From: Cupriavidus sp.
Lineage (GTDB): Bacteria; Pseudomonadota; Gammaproteobacteria; Burkholderiales; Burkholderiaceae
DNA length: 38,259 nt
Assembly (NCBI GenBank): GCA_019236395.1
Contig: JAFAJB010000061.1
Location: 1 to 38,259 of the forward strand
Reading direction: 5' to 3'
The translations under genes were made by a program, and so were the position numbers. Below, one piece after another: positions 29,344-38,259 of this stretch. How positions within the stretch are numbered: the stretch's first letter is position 1; every line of letters begins with the position of its first letter. The notes beneath the pieces were generated by a model that ran no database searches, was not told the DNA's origin, and saw only the letters and a program-made list of their open reading frames with translations.

Positions 29344-30514
29344 ACAAGAGCGCGCCGACAGCCAGGCCGCAACGACGGAACACGTCGGCGGTGGCGCGAC
29401 AGACTCCGACCGCGAGGCCGTGGCCCGCGAAATCGGGGCGCAACTGAAAGAAGCCCGTGAAGCCCAGCGGCTGTCGCTGGAAGATGTCGGCGCGCGGCTG
29501 AAGGTCGCATCGTCGAAGCTGGTGGCGATCGAGTCCGGCAATGTGTCGAGCTTGCCCGACGTGACATTTGCCAAGGGCGTGATGCGTGCCTATGCGCGCG
29601 CGCTTCAGGTCAATATCGACGGGTTGCTGGGTCGCTATCACGCGCAGGCCCAGGCAGCGCCCGTGACAGGGATCACGCGCCGGAATGAAGGCGCGCTCAA
29701 CCAGGCCTTCGACGATCGCAAACGCTTTGGTACGAAGAGTACCGGTGGTGCGGGCGGCGGGCGCTGGATCTGGCTCGTCTGCGTGCTGGCACTGGCTGGC
29801 GTCGGCGCGTACTTCGGCTTCGACCACGCCAAGGCATGGATGAAGGCGCATAGCGAGAAGACTGCTGAGGCGCCGGCACCGGTCGTAGAGGAACGGGCCA
29901 CTGAACAGAGCAACAATGACGGCACGGTGAGCGCAGCATTGCCGCCGGTGATGACGGGCAACGATTCGCCGGCGCCTTCGGAAACCGCGCCGGCGTCGGC
30001 TGCGACGACGTCACAGGCCGCCCCGGCACCGACGGTACAGGCCGCGCCGGCCCCGGCAAAGACGCCGGACCCGGCACCGGCAAAGACACCGGATTCGGCA
30101 TCTGCAAAGACACCGGATTCGGCATCGGCAAAGACACCGGATTCGGCGAAAACATCGACTGGCATGCCGCTGGCAACCGGTGGAGCGCTGACCCCGGCCG
30201 AAACAGTGTCCGCGCCCACTAACGTGGCTGCCGCAACGCCGGATGCAAAGGCGTCTACCGCGGCGCCGGGCGCAAGTGCCGTGCAGATTCGCTTCTCCGC
30301 CGATTCCTGGTATGAAGTGCGCGATCGGTCGGGCAAGGTCATCCTGGGCGGAACCGCCAAGGCTGGCGATGCCGTCTCGGGCGGCGGCGCAGGCGGTCCC
30401 TACAAGGTCATCCTTGGAAATGTAAAGGGCGTGGAATCGCTGACGCACAATGGTGCAGCTGTGAATTTCCATTCGGCCAACCGGAACAACGTGGCACGCC
30501 TGACCCTGCAGTAA
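29336..30514 (+). CDS. rodZ: RodZ-like protein: HTH, single TM, C-terminal DUF4115 domain
   Basis: [55 protein letters not shown]-term [27 protein letters not shown]. Confidence 0.88.
   Translation: MSEQERADSQAATTEHVGGGATDSDREAVAREIGAQLKEAREAQRLSLEDVGARLKVASSKLVAIESGNVSSLPDVTFAKGVMRAYARALQVNIDGLLGRYHAQAQAAPVTGITRRNEGALNQAFDDRKRFGTKSTGGAGGGRWIWLVCVLALAGVGAYFGFDHAKAWMKAHSEKTAEAPAPVVEERATEQSNNDGTVSAALPPVMTGNDSPAPSETAPASAATTSQAAPAPTVQAAPAPAKTPDPAPAKTPDSASAKTPDSASAKTPDSAKTSTGMPLATGGALTPAETVSAPTNVAAATPDAKASTAAPGASAVQIRFSADSWYEVRDRSGKVILGGTAKAGDAVSGGGAGGPYKVILGNVKGVESLTHNGAAVNFHSANRNNVARLTLQ
30056..30147 (+). repeat. Coding 24-bp tandem repeat (about 3.8 units) in the rodZ linker
   Basis: gcaaagac(g/a)ccgga(cc/tt)cggca(c/t)c(g/t) units at 30056, 30080, 30104 and a partial unit at 30128; encodes [31 protein letters not shown]. 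Confidence 0.9.
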
Positions 30515-30560
30515 TGCGCGGAGGGTGGCGCGGCCAGCCATGCAAGAAGGTGGTAATGCA

Positions 30561-31853
30561 ATGAACCAGAACGCTTTCCAGCCCGTTATTCCGGGTCCGC
30601 TGTCGCGTCGCATGTCGCGTCAGGCCAGCGTCGTGTGGGGTGACAACATTGTCACGATCGGCGGCGGCGCGCCAGTGCGCGTGCAGTCGATGACGAATAC
30701 CGATACCGTCGATGCCATCGGCACCGCCATCCAGGTCAAGGACCTGGCGCGCGCCGGCTCCGAGATCGTTCGTATTACCGTGAACACGCCGGAAGCTGCA
30801 GCCGCGGTGCCCGCTATCCGCGAGCAACTGGACCGCATGGGCGTGAACGTGCCGCTGGTGGGAGATTTCCACTACAACGGCCACACGCTGCTGCACGACT
30901 ATCCCGAGTGCGCGCAGGCGCTGTCGAAGTACCGGATCAACCCGGGCAACGTGGGCAAGGGCGCCAAGCGCGACAAGCAGTTTGCCGAGATGATCGAAAT
31001 GGCGTGCCGCTACAACAAGCCGGTGCGCATTGGTGTGAACTGGGGCAGTCTCGACCAGGACCTGCTCGCGCGCATCATGGACGAGAACGCCCAGCGTGCC
31101 GAGCCGTGGCCCGCACAGAGCGTGATGGTTGAAGCGCTGATCACGTCGGCGATCGAATCGGCGCAGAAGGCCGAGGAGATTGGCCTGCCGGGCGACCAGA
31201 TCATTCTGTCGTGCAAGGTTTCGCAAGTGCAGGAGCTGATCGCGGTGTACCGCGAACTGGCCCGCCGTTGCGACTACGCGCTGCACCTGGGTCTGACCGA
31301 GGCCGGCATGGGCAGCAAGGGCATCGTGGCATCGACGGCCGCGCTGTCGGTGCTGCTGCAGGAGGGCATCGGTGACACGATCCGCATCTCGCTGACGCCG
31401 GAACCCGGTGCCCCGCGCGAGAAGGAAGTCTACGTCGGTCAGGAAATCCTGCAGACGATGGGCCTGCGCAACTTCACCCCGATGGTGATCGCCTGCCCAG
31501 GCTGCGGCCGTACCACCAGCACGACGTTCCAGGAACTGGCGGCCAGCATCCAGTCGTATCTGCGCGAGCAGATGCCGGTCTGGAAGACGGCTTACCCCGG
31601 CGTGGAAGAGATGGATGTGGCCGTGATGGGCTGCATTGTCAATGGTCCGGGCGAAAGCAAGCACGCCAACATCGGCATTTCGCTGCCGGGTTCGGGTGAA
31701 TCGCCGGCGGCGCCGGTGTTCGTCGATGGCGTCAAGGTGAAGACTCTGCGCGGCGAGAATATCGCCCAGGAATTCCAGGCGATCGTCGACGAATACGTCC
31801 GCACCCACTACGGTCCGGGCGCGGCACAGGCAACACAGGAAGCGGCGGCCTGA
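30561..31853 (+). CDS. ispG: (E)-4-hydroxy-3-methylbut-2-enyl-diphosphate synthase IspG
   Basis: [75 protein letters not shown]. Confidence 0.96.
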   Translation: MNQNAFQPVIPGPLSRRMSRQASVVWGDNIVTIGGGAPVRVQSMTNTDTVDAIGTAIQVKDLARAGSEIVRITVNTPEAAAAVPAIREQLDRMGVNVPLVGDFHYNGHTLLHDYPECAQALSKYRINPGNVGKGAKRDKQFAEMIEMACRYNKPVRIGVNWGSLDQDLLARIMDENAQRAEPWPAQSVMVEALITSAIESAQKAEEIGLPGDQIILSCKVSQVQELIAVYRELARRCDYALHLGLTEAGMGSKGIVASTAALSVLLQEGIGDTIRISLTPEPGAPREKEVYVGQEILQTMGLRNFTPMVIACPGCGRTTSTTFQELAASIQSYLREQMPVWKTAYPGVEEMDVAVMGCIVNGPGESKHANIGISLPGSGESPAAPVFVDGVKVKTLRGENIAQEFQAIVDEYVRTHYGPGAAQATQEAAA

Positions 31854-31907
31854 TGGCCCTTTCGCTGTCGCGACAGGATCAGGCATCACCGTAACAACAA
31901 ATCAGAC

Positions 31908-33248
31908 ATGAGCGAAGAGAAGACGAAGGCCGCCAAGGCACTGCAGGGCGTGAAGGGCATGAACGACATGCTGCCCACCGACGCCCCGCTGTGGGATATG
32001 TTCGAGAGTGCCGCACGCAGCATGTTGCGTGCCTATGGCTACCAGCAGATCCGCACGCCGATCGTCGAGCATACCCAGCTGTTCGTGCGCGGCATCGGCG
32101 AAGTCACCGACATCGTCGAGAAGGAAATGTATTCCTTCACCGATTCGCTGAATGGCGAGAACCTGACGCTGCGTCCGGAAGGCACCGCTGCGGCCGTGCG
32201 TTCCACGATCGAGCACAACCTGCTGTACGACGGCCCCAAGCGCCTCTGGTACACGGGTCCGATGTTCCGCCACGAGCGTCCGCAACGCGGCCGCTATCGC
32301 CAGTTCCACCAGCTCGGCGCCGAGGCTCTCGGCTTTGCCGGCCCGGATGTCGACGCGGAAATCATTCTGATGTGCCAGCGTCTGTGGGACGATCTCGGGC
32401 TGGTCAACGTCCGCCTCGAGCTCAATTCACTGGGCCAGGCGCATGAGCGTGCCGCGCACCGCGAGGAACTCATCAAGTATCTGGAGGGCTTCAGGGACAT
32501 CCTCGATGAGGACAGCAAGCGCCGGCTGTACACGAACCCGCTGCGCGTGCTCGATACGAAGAATCCGGCGCTGCAGGAAATGGCCGCCAACGCGCCGAAG
32601 CTGATCGATTTCCTTGGCGAGGAATCGATGGCGCACTTTGAAGGCGTTCAGACGATCCTGCGCGCCAACAACATTCCGTACAAGATCAATCCGCGTCTGG
32701 TGCGCGGGCTGGATTATTACAACCTGACCGTGTTCGAGTGGATCACGGACAAGCTTGGCGCGCAGGGCACCATCGCCGGCGGTGGTCGCTACGATCCGCT
32801 GATCCAGCAGATGGGCGGCAAGCCTGCCCCGGCGTGCGGCTGGGCAATGGGCATCGAGCGGATTATCGAACTGATCCGCGAAGAAAACCTGGTGCCCGAA
32901 GCGCAGGGCTGCGACGTCTATATGGTCCACCAGGGCGAGCTTGCGAGCCAGCAGTCGATGATTGCCGCGGAGCGCCTGCGCGATGCGGGCCTGGACGTGG
33001 TGCTGCACGCCACGCCGGACGGCAAGAGCGGAAGCTTCAAGTCGCAGATGAAGCGGGCCGATGCAAGTGGCGCATCCTTTGCCGTTATCATTGGCGACGA
33101 CGAAATCGCCGCAGGTACGGTGCAGGTCAAGCAGCTGCGCGGCGGCAACGGCGCTGAAGGCGGCGCGCAGACCAGCGTGCCGGCCGAGCAGGTGGTCGAA
33201 TTCATCATCGACGCGATGGTCGATGAAATCGAAGGCGACGAGCAATAA
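31908..33248 (+). CDS. hisS: Histidine--tRNA ligase
   Basis: [73 protein letters not shown]. Confidence 0.97.
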   Translation: MSEEKTKAAKALQGVKGMNDMLPTDAPLWDMFESAARSMLRAYGYQQIRTPIVEHTQLFVRGIGEVTDIVEKEMYSFTDSLNGENLTLRPEGTAAAVRSTIEHNLLYDGPKRLWYTGPMFRHERPQRGRYRQFHQLGAEALGFAGPDVDAEIILMCQRLWDDLGLVNVRLELNSLGQAHERAAHREELIKYLEGFRDILDEDSKRRLYTNPLRVLDTKNPALQEMAANAPKLIDFLGEESMAHFEGVQTILRANNIPYKINPRLVRGLDYYNLTVFEWITDKLGAQGTIAGGGRYDPLIQQMGGKPAPACGWAMGIERIIELIREENLVPEAQGCDVYMVHQGELASQQSMIAAERLRDAGLDVVLHATPDGKSGSFKSQMKRADASGASFAVIIGDDEIAAGTVQVKQLRGGNGAEGGAQTSVPAEQVVEFIIDAMVDEIEGDEQ

Positions 33249-33331
33249 TCCGGCAATCTGCCACGGAGTCACCCGGCCTCTGCTTCGGCAGCGGCCGGAT
33301 ACGTTCAACATAAGCGGGTAACTGCCTCGAC

Positions 33332-33964
33332 ATGGCTTACGATCTAGAAGAACAGGAACAGCTTGAGAGTCTCAAGGCCTGGTGGAAACAGTACGGCAAT
33401 ACCGTCACCTGGGCGCTGATTGTCGTCTTGCTCGCGTTCGCGGCCTGGAGCGGCTGGGGTTACTGGCAACGCTTGCAGGCGCGCGACGCCGCGCAGTTGT
33501 ATGAACAGGTCACCAAGGCTGCGGAAAGCCGCGACGTGGAACGCGTCAAGCGCGCGGCCACTGACCTCGAAGACAAGTTTGGCCGGACCGCCTATGGCCC
33601 GATGAGTGCGCTGGTTGCGGCCAAGGTGCTCTACGATGCCGGCGACCTGGCCGGCGCCAAGACCCAGCTCCAATGGGCGATCGACCATGGCAGCGAAGAC
33701 TACGCACCGCTGGCGCGCGTGCGTCTGGCTGGCGTGCTGCTCGACGAAAAGGCCTATGACCAGGGTCTGGCGTTGCTCAAGGACGAGCCCGCCGCACCGT
33801 ACCAGGCGCTGTTCGCGGATCGCCGCGGGGATCTGCTGGCCGCGCAGGACAAGCGCGAGGAAGCGCGTGGCGCTTACCGCCAGGCGCTTGAGAAGCTCGG
33901 CGGCGGTGAAGCAGCCATGCGCCAGATCATCCAGTTCAAACTCGACGCGCTGGGCACGGCCTGA
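33332..33964 (+). CDS. yfgM: YfgM-family tetratricopeptide protein
   Basis: MAYDLEEQEQLESLKAWWKQYGNTVTWALIVVLLAFAAWSGWGYWQ; between hisS and bamB. Confidence 0.92.
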   Translation: MAYDLEEQEQLESLKAWWKQYGNTVTWALIVVLLAFAAWSGWGYWQRLQARDAAQLYEQVTKAAESRDVERVKRAATDLEDKFGRTAYGPMSALVAAKVLYDAGDLAGAKTQLQWAIDHGSEDYAPLARVRLAGVLLDEKAYDQGLALLKDEPAAPYQALFADRRGDLLAAQDKREEARGAYRQALEKLGGGEAAMRQIIQFKLDALGTA

Positions 33965-33997
33965 GCGGCCCCAGTTCCTCAATAAGGATCGTACCGT

Positions 33998-35149
33998 ATG
34001 ACGTCATTGCTTCGCGCAGCTGCTTCCCGCACGATTGTTGCCAGCACCTGCCTTGGCCTGCTGGCTGGCTGCTCGCTATTCAGCAAGGAAAACAAGCATC
34101 CGCCCACGGAGCTGAAGCCGCTCGCCGCGACGCTGTCGGTCAAGCAGGCCTGGAAGGCCGACGTGGGCAAGAGCGGTCCGTACGTGATGGCACCCGTGGC
34201 TTCGGGTAGCACGGTCTATGTCTCGTCGAAAGGCGGTACGGTGCTTGCGCTCGACGGCGCGACCGGCCAGACCCGCTGGAAGGCGAAGACCGATCTGGAC
34301 CTGACCTCGGGCCCCGGCACCGATGGCTCGGTGACGGCCGTGGCGGGAGAGAAGGGCGCGATCTACGCGTTCGATGGCAGCGGCAAGCAGATCTGGAAGA
34401 AGCAGGTCAACGGCGAAGTGCTGTCGGCCCCTCTGGTTGGCAATGGTCTCGTGGTGGTGCGTACCACGGACACACGCCTGATCGGCCTGGATGCGATGAC
34501 TGGCGAACGCCGCTGGATCTACCAGCGTACGCAGACGCCGCTGAACCTGCGTGCCGCCATGGGTATGGTGTTCGCCGGCGACGGTATCGTCACCGGCTTC
34601 CCGGGCGGCAAGCTCGGGGTGCTGGCGCCGTCCAATGGCGCGCTTCGCTGGGAAAGCACAGTGTCGTACCCGAAGGGTGTTTCCGAGATCGAGCGCCTCA
34701 ATGACGTGACCGGCATGCCGGCGGTCTATGGCCGCCAGGTGTGCGCCACGACATTCCAGGGCCGCGTGTCGTGCCTGGAACTGGCCAACGGCCAGCCGCA
34801 GTGGGGCAAGGATTTCTCGTCGCCGACCGGCCTGGCGCAGGATGACACGTCGCTGTTTGCCAGCGACGAAACGTCGGCCGTGTATTCGTTCGATCGCCAG
34901 AACGGCAACGAACGCTGGAAGAATACCGACCTGCGCTATCGTGGTCTTGGCGCACCGGCGGCCGTGGGCCGATCGGTGGTGGTGGGGGACTATGAAGGTT
35001 ATGTCCACTTCCTGTCGCGCGAGGACGGCAAGATGCTGGCTCGTATGAAGACCGATGGCAGCGCAGTTGCCGCGGCGCCGGTCATGGCTGGCCAGACGCT
35101 GGTCGTCCAGACCCGCGATGGCGATATCTACGGCTTCGTGCCGGACTGA
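33998..35149 (+). CDS. bamB: Outer membrane protein assembly factor BamB
   Basis: Lipobox [11 protein letters not shown]-like beta-propeller repeats ([32 protein letters not shown]); upstream of der. Confidence 0.95.
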   Translation: MTSLLRAAASRTIVASTCLGLLAGCSLFSKENKHPPTELKPLAATLSVKQAWKADVGKSGPYVMAPVASGSTVYVSSKGGTVLALDGATGQTRWKAKTDLDLTSGPGTDGSVTAVAGEKGAIYAFDGSGKQIWKKQVNGEVLSAPLVGNGLVVVRTTDTRLIGLDAMTGERRWIYQRTQTPLNLRAAMGMVFAGDGIVTGFPGGKLGVLAPSNGALRWESTVSYPKGVSEIERLNDVTGMPAVYGRQVCATTFQGRVSCLELANGQPQWGKDFSSPTGLAQDDTSLFASDETSAVYSFDRQNGNERWKNTDLRYRGLGAPAAVGRSVVVGDYEGYVHFLSREDGKMLARMKTDGSAVAAAPVMAGQTLVVQTRDGDIYGFVPD

Positions 35150-35173
35150 TCGCCAGCGCACGTAACGCACGCA

Positions 35174-35206
35174 AGGCCGCCCGTGCCCCTGTCGCACGGG
35201 TGGCCT
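35174..35206. other. Stable hairpin downstream of bamB (possible Rho-independent-like or processing structure)
   Basis: aggccgcccgtgc-ccctgtc-gcacgggtggcct: 13-bp stem with one mismatch; no clear U tract. Confidence 0.55.
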
Positions 35207-35381
35207 CAATCCGGTAGCATGATCCCTGGTCGTGCCAACAACCGCGGAAGAGGAGCCCGAGGCTCCAGTACCGCCGACAGGAAAAGCGACCAGCCGTGCG
35301 CGAGCACGGTGGTTGTCGGATCAACATGACTCCGGAGTTGCTGGGGGACGGCGCAGGCCGCCCCCTGTTTCCGTTTATTGC

Positions 35382-36725
35382 ATGAAACCAGTTATCGCAC
35401 TCGTCGGTCGCCCCAATGTGGGCAAGTCGACGCTATTCAATCGTATGACCCGCTCGCGCGACGCGCTTGTCGCCGACCTGCCGGGCCTGACGCGGGACCG
35501 CCATTACGGCGAGGGCCGCATCGGCGATCGTCCGTTCATTGCCATCGACACGGGGGGCTTCGAGCCCGTCGCCAAGGATGGCATCGTCGCCGAAATGGCG
35601 AAGCAGACGCGCCAGGCCGTGGTGGAAGCGGACGTCGTAATTTTCCTTGTCGATGGCCGTCTGGGTCTCGCGCCGCAGGATCGCGTCATTGCCGACTACC
35701 TTCGCAAGACGGGCCGCCGCGTGATGCTGGCCGTCAACAAGGCGGAGGGCATGAAATACACCTCGGTGGCGGCGGATTTCTATGAGCTCGGCATGGGTGA
35801 TCCCTACGCGATCTCGTCGACACATGGCGACGGCGTGAGCGAACTCGTCGATGAGGCGCTCGACCTGGCCATTCAGGAGCGTCCGGAACTGGCCGAGCAG
35901 GAAGATGCCGGTCAGCGCGGTGTCAAGATCGCCATCGTGGGGCGTCCCAATGTCGGCAAGTCCACGCTCGTCAACACCCTGATTGGCGAAGAGCGCGTGA
36001 TTGCATTCGACATGCCGGGCACCACGCGCGACGCGATCTATGTGGAATTCGAGCGCGGCGGCAAGCCGTACACGCTGATCGACACGGCTGGGTTGCGCAA
36101 GCGCGGCAAGGTGTTCGAGGCGATCGAGAAGTTCTCGGTGGTCAAGACGTTGCAGTCGATTGCGGATGCCAACGTGGTCGTGCTGCTGCTCGATGCACAG
36201 CAGGATATTTCCGAGCAGGATGCCCACATTGCCGGGTTTATCGTCGAGTCCGGCAGGGCGCTGGTGGTTGGCGTGAACAAGTGGGACGGCCTCGATGGCC
36301 ACGCCCGCGATCGCATCAAGCACGATCTGGAGCGCAAGCTGCAGTTCCTGAACTTCGCGAACTTCCACTTTGTTTCCGCGCGTGAGCGAACCGGTATCGG
36401 CGCGCTGCTGCGCTCGGTCGACGACGCCTACGCTGCTGCGATGGTCAAACTGCCGACGCCGCAACTCACGCGTGTGCTGTATGAAGCGGTGGAGTTTCAA
36501 CAGCCGAAGCGCGTGGGCATGGGGCGTCCGAAGCTGCGCTACGCGCACCAGGGTGGTTCCAATCCGCCGATCATCGTGGTGCACGGCAATGGGCTGTCAG
36601 GGGTGACCGACGCGTACCGGCGTTACCTCGAAAACCGCTTCCGGGAGGCGTTTAAGTTGAAGGGAACACCGCTTCGGATCGAATTTCGTACGAACAAAAA
36701 CCCGTACGCCGAATCGAAGGATTGA
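35382..36725 (+). CDS. der: Ribosome biogenesis GTPase Der (EngA)
   Basis: Two tandem G domains: [29 protein letters not shown] and [39 protein letters not shown]. Confidence 0.97.
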   Translation: MKPVIALVGRPNVGKSTLFNRMTRSRDALVADLPGLTRDRHYGEGRIGDRPFIAIDTGGFEPVAKDGIVAEMAKQTRQAVVEADVVIFLVDGRLGLAPQDRVIADYLRKTGRRVMLAVNKAEGMKYTSVAADFYELGMGDPYAISSTHGDGVSELVDEALDLAIQERPELAEQEDAGQRGVKIAIVGRPNVGKSTLVNTLIGEERVIAFDMPGTTRDAIYVEFERGGKPYTLIDTAGLRKRGKVFEAIEKFSVVKTLQSIADANVVVLLLDAQQDISEQDAHIAGFIVESGRALVVGVNKWDGLDGHARDRIKHDLERKLQFLNFANFHFVSARERTGIGALLRSVDDAYAAAMVKLPTPQLTRVLYEAVEFQQPKRVGMGRPKLRYAHQGGSNPPIIVVHGNGLSGVTDAYRRYLENRFREAFKLKGTPLRIEFRTNKNPYAESKD

Positions 36726-36761
36726 CCCGGGTATGGGGCGTTTCAGGCGGCCAAGTTTCGT

Positions 36762-36790
36762 TTGCGTTCGTTTGGAACTGCGGCTAAATT
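36762..36790 (+). promoter_or_regulatory. Candidate sigma70-type promoter for hfq
   Basis: TTGCGT (36762-36767), 17-nt spacer, TAAATT (36785-36790). Confidence 0.4.
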
Positions 36791-36936
36791 CACGGTAGCG
36801 GGGGAAACCCTGCACGTTGATGCCAGCCTGGTACAGTTTTTTGACTTTTTTCCGGCGCGATCTTGCGCCAACTGACTTGAACCGGGGATTTTCGTCCCCA
36901 TGATCTACCACTAAATCTATAAATTTGGAGTGTGCC

Positions 36937-37176
36937 ATGAGCAACAAAGGGCAATTGCTACAAGACCCGTTCCTGAACGCGCTGCGCAAAGAGCACGTGC
37001 CGGTTTCAATCTATCTCGTCAATGGCATCAAGCTGCAAGGCAATATCGAGTCGTTCGACCAGTACGTCGTCCTGCTGCGCAACACCGTGACGCAGATGGT
37101 TTACAAGCATGCGATTTCTACCGTCGTGCCGGCGCGCGCGGTCAATTTCCGCGTGGATGATACTTCCGAGAGCTGA
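36937..37176 (+). CDS. hfq: RNA chaperone Hfq
   Basis: [71 protein letters not shown]. Confidence 0.98.
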   Translation: MSNKGQLLQDPFLNALRKEHVPVSIYLVNGIKLQGNIESFDQYVVLLRNTVTQMVYKHAISTVVPARAVNFRVDDTSES

Positions 37177-37399
37177 TTTTTCCTCTCCCGTGGGCGGCCG
37201 CATCGTAGTGCGGCCGTCACGCTGCGTGTCCCGGCTTACGAGCCGTCTCCCTCGTCCTGAACGGGCGAAACCATCCGCCGCCTCCCGATCGCAACCCCGT
37301 CCGACCCCGAGCCTTGCGGCATCAGGGTGTGACTGGCTGTGCCAACGCGGCCAGACTTTGTCTTAACAACGACTCCTCCGGCGCTCCGCGTCCTCCCGT

Positions 37400-38259
37400 T
37401 TGCAACCCAGAGCCACCTCCCAGACCGAACCAACCCGCGCCATCCTGGTGGGCGTCGATTTCGGCAAGCATGACTTCCAGGAAAGCCTGTCCGAATTGGC
37501 GCTGCTGACTACCACGGCCGGTTCGTCACCCGTTCACACGCTGACGGGCAAGCGTTCGCGTCCCGATCCCGCGCTGTTCATCGGCTCGGGCAAGGCGGAG
37601 GAACTCCGGCAGGCGGCGGATGCGCTGGATGCCGATGTCGTGGTGTTCAACCACGCGTTGAGCCCGGCCCAACAGCGTAACCTCGAGCGCTTCCTGAACC
37701 GTCACGTGATCGATCGCACAGGCCTGATCCTCGATATCTTCGGCCAGCGCGCGCAGAGCCACGTCGGCAAGGTACAGGTGGAGCTGGCGCAGGTTCAATA
37801 CCAGGCGTCGCGCCTGGTTCGCGCTTGGAGCCATCTGGAGCGGCAGAAGGGTGGTATCGGCATGCGCGGCGGCCCGGGCGAGCGGCAGCTCGAACTCGAC
37901 CGCCGGATGCTGGACGACCGCGCCAAGCGGCTCAAGGCCGATCTGGCGCGTCTGCAGCGCCAGCATCATACGCAGCGCCGTGCCCGCGCGCGCAACGATA
38001 CGCTGAGCATTTCACTGGTCGGCTATACCAACGCTGGCAAATCGACGCTATTCAACGCCCTGACCAAGGCCCGTGCCTATGCGGCGGACCAGTTGTTCGC
38101 CACGCTCGATACCACGTCGCGGCGGTTGTTCCTCGATGGTCTCGGAAACGTGGTGCTGTCCGACACGGTTGGTTTCATCCGCGACCTGCCGACGCAGTTG
38201 GTGGCGGCGTTCCGGGCCACCCTCGATGAAACCGTTCATGCCGACCTGCTGCTGCACGT
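37400..38259 (+). CDS. hflX: GTPase HflX (3' end truncated by window; TTG start probable)
   Basis: Open frame from 37367 to the window end, absent from the supplied ORF track: RAILVGVDFGKHDFQESLSELALLTTTAGS...FIGSGKAEELRQAADALDADVVVFNHALSPAQQRNLER...GPGERQLELDRR...SLVGYTNAGKSTLFNALTKA...SDTVGFIRDLPTQLVAAFRATLDE. Confidence 0.93.
   Translation, partial: MQPRATSQTEPTRAILVGVDFGKHDFQESLSELALLTTTAGSSPVHTLTGKRSRPDPALFIGSGKAEELRQAADALDADVVVFNHALSPAQQRNLERFLNRHVIDRTGLILDIFGQRAQSHVGKVQVELAQVQYQASRLVRAWSHLERQKGGIGMRGGPGERQLELDRRMLDDRAKRLKADLARLQRQHHTQRRARARNDTLSISLVGYTNAGKSTLFNALTKARAYAADQLFATLDTTSRRLFLDGLGNVVLSDTVGFIRDLPTQLVAAFRATLDETVHADLLLH

Noticed and set aside
1-38259. tRNA or rRNA genes, prophage, toxin-antitoxin or defence systems
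   Set aside because: None recognised by eye on either strand; all long intervals are explained by core or catabolic/transport genes.

Overview
The window is a GC-rich chromosomal segment that looks like Burkholderiaceae (Cupriavidus/Ralstonia-like, judged from gene order and protein sequence, not from a search). Most of it is conserved core genome: an AddA/UvrD-type helicase (5'-truncated), the 4.5S/SRP RNA gene (minus strand), class II ribonucleotide reductase, dnaX-ybaB-recR, surE-pcm-nlpD-rpoS, rlmD, and ndk-rlmN-pilF-rodZ-ispG-hisS-yfgM-bamB-der-hfq-hflX (hflX runs off the 3' end). The accessory part is about 9.98-18.7 kb: a LysR regulator, a CaiB-type CoA-transferase overlapping an HMG-CoA-lyase-type gene, an orphan Bug/TctC-type binding protein, a complete NMT1/SsuA-type ABC importer and a quinone oxidoreductase. 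I did not find a phage, CRISPR array, defence system or any clearly new multi-gene machine. The most distinctive non-coding signals are: (1) a ~193 bp structured element with perfect 19 bp terminal inverted repeats (10901-11093); (2) two 121 bp double-hairpin elements plus a half copy, with the central spacer apparently inverted between the two full copies; (3) identical TACAATCGCSGCCATG start regions at dnaX and surE that suggest leaderless transcripts; (4) nested dyads upstream of the CoA-transferase gene. The strongest metabolic hypothesis is uptake and catabolism of an HMG-like branched dicarboxylate by the 11.2-17.5 kb cluster.
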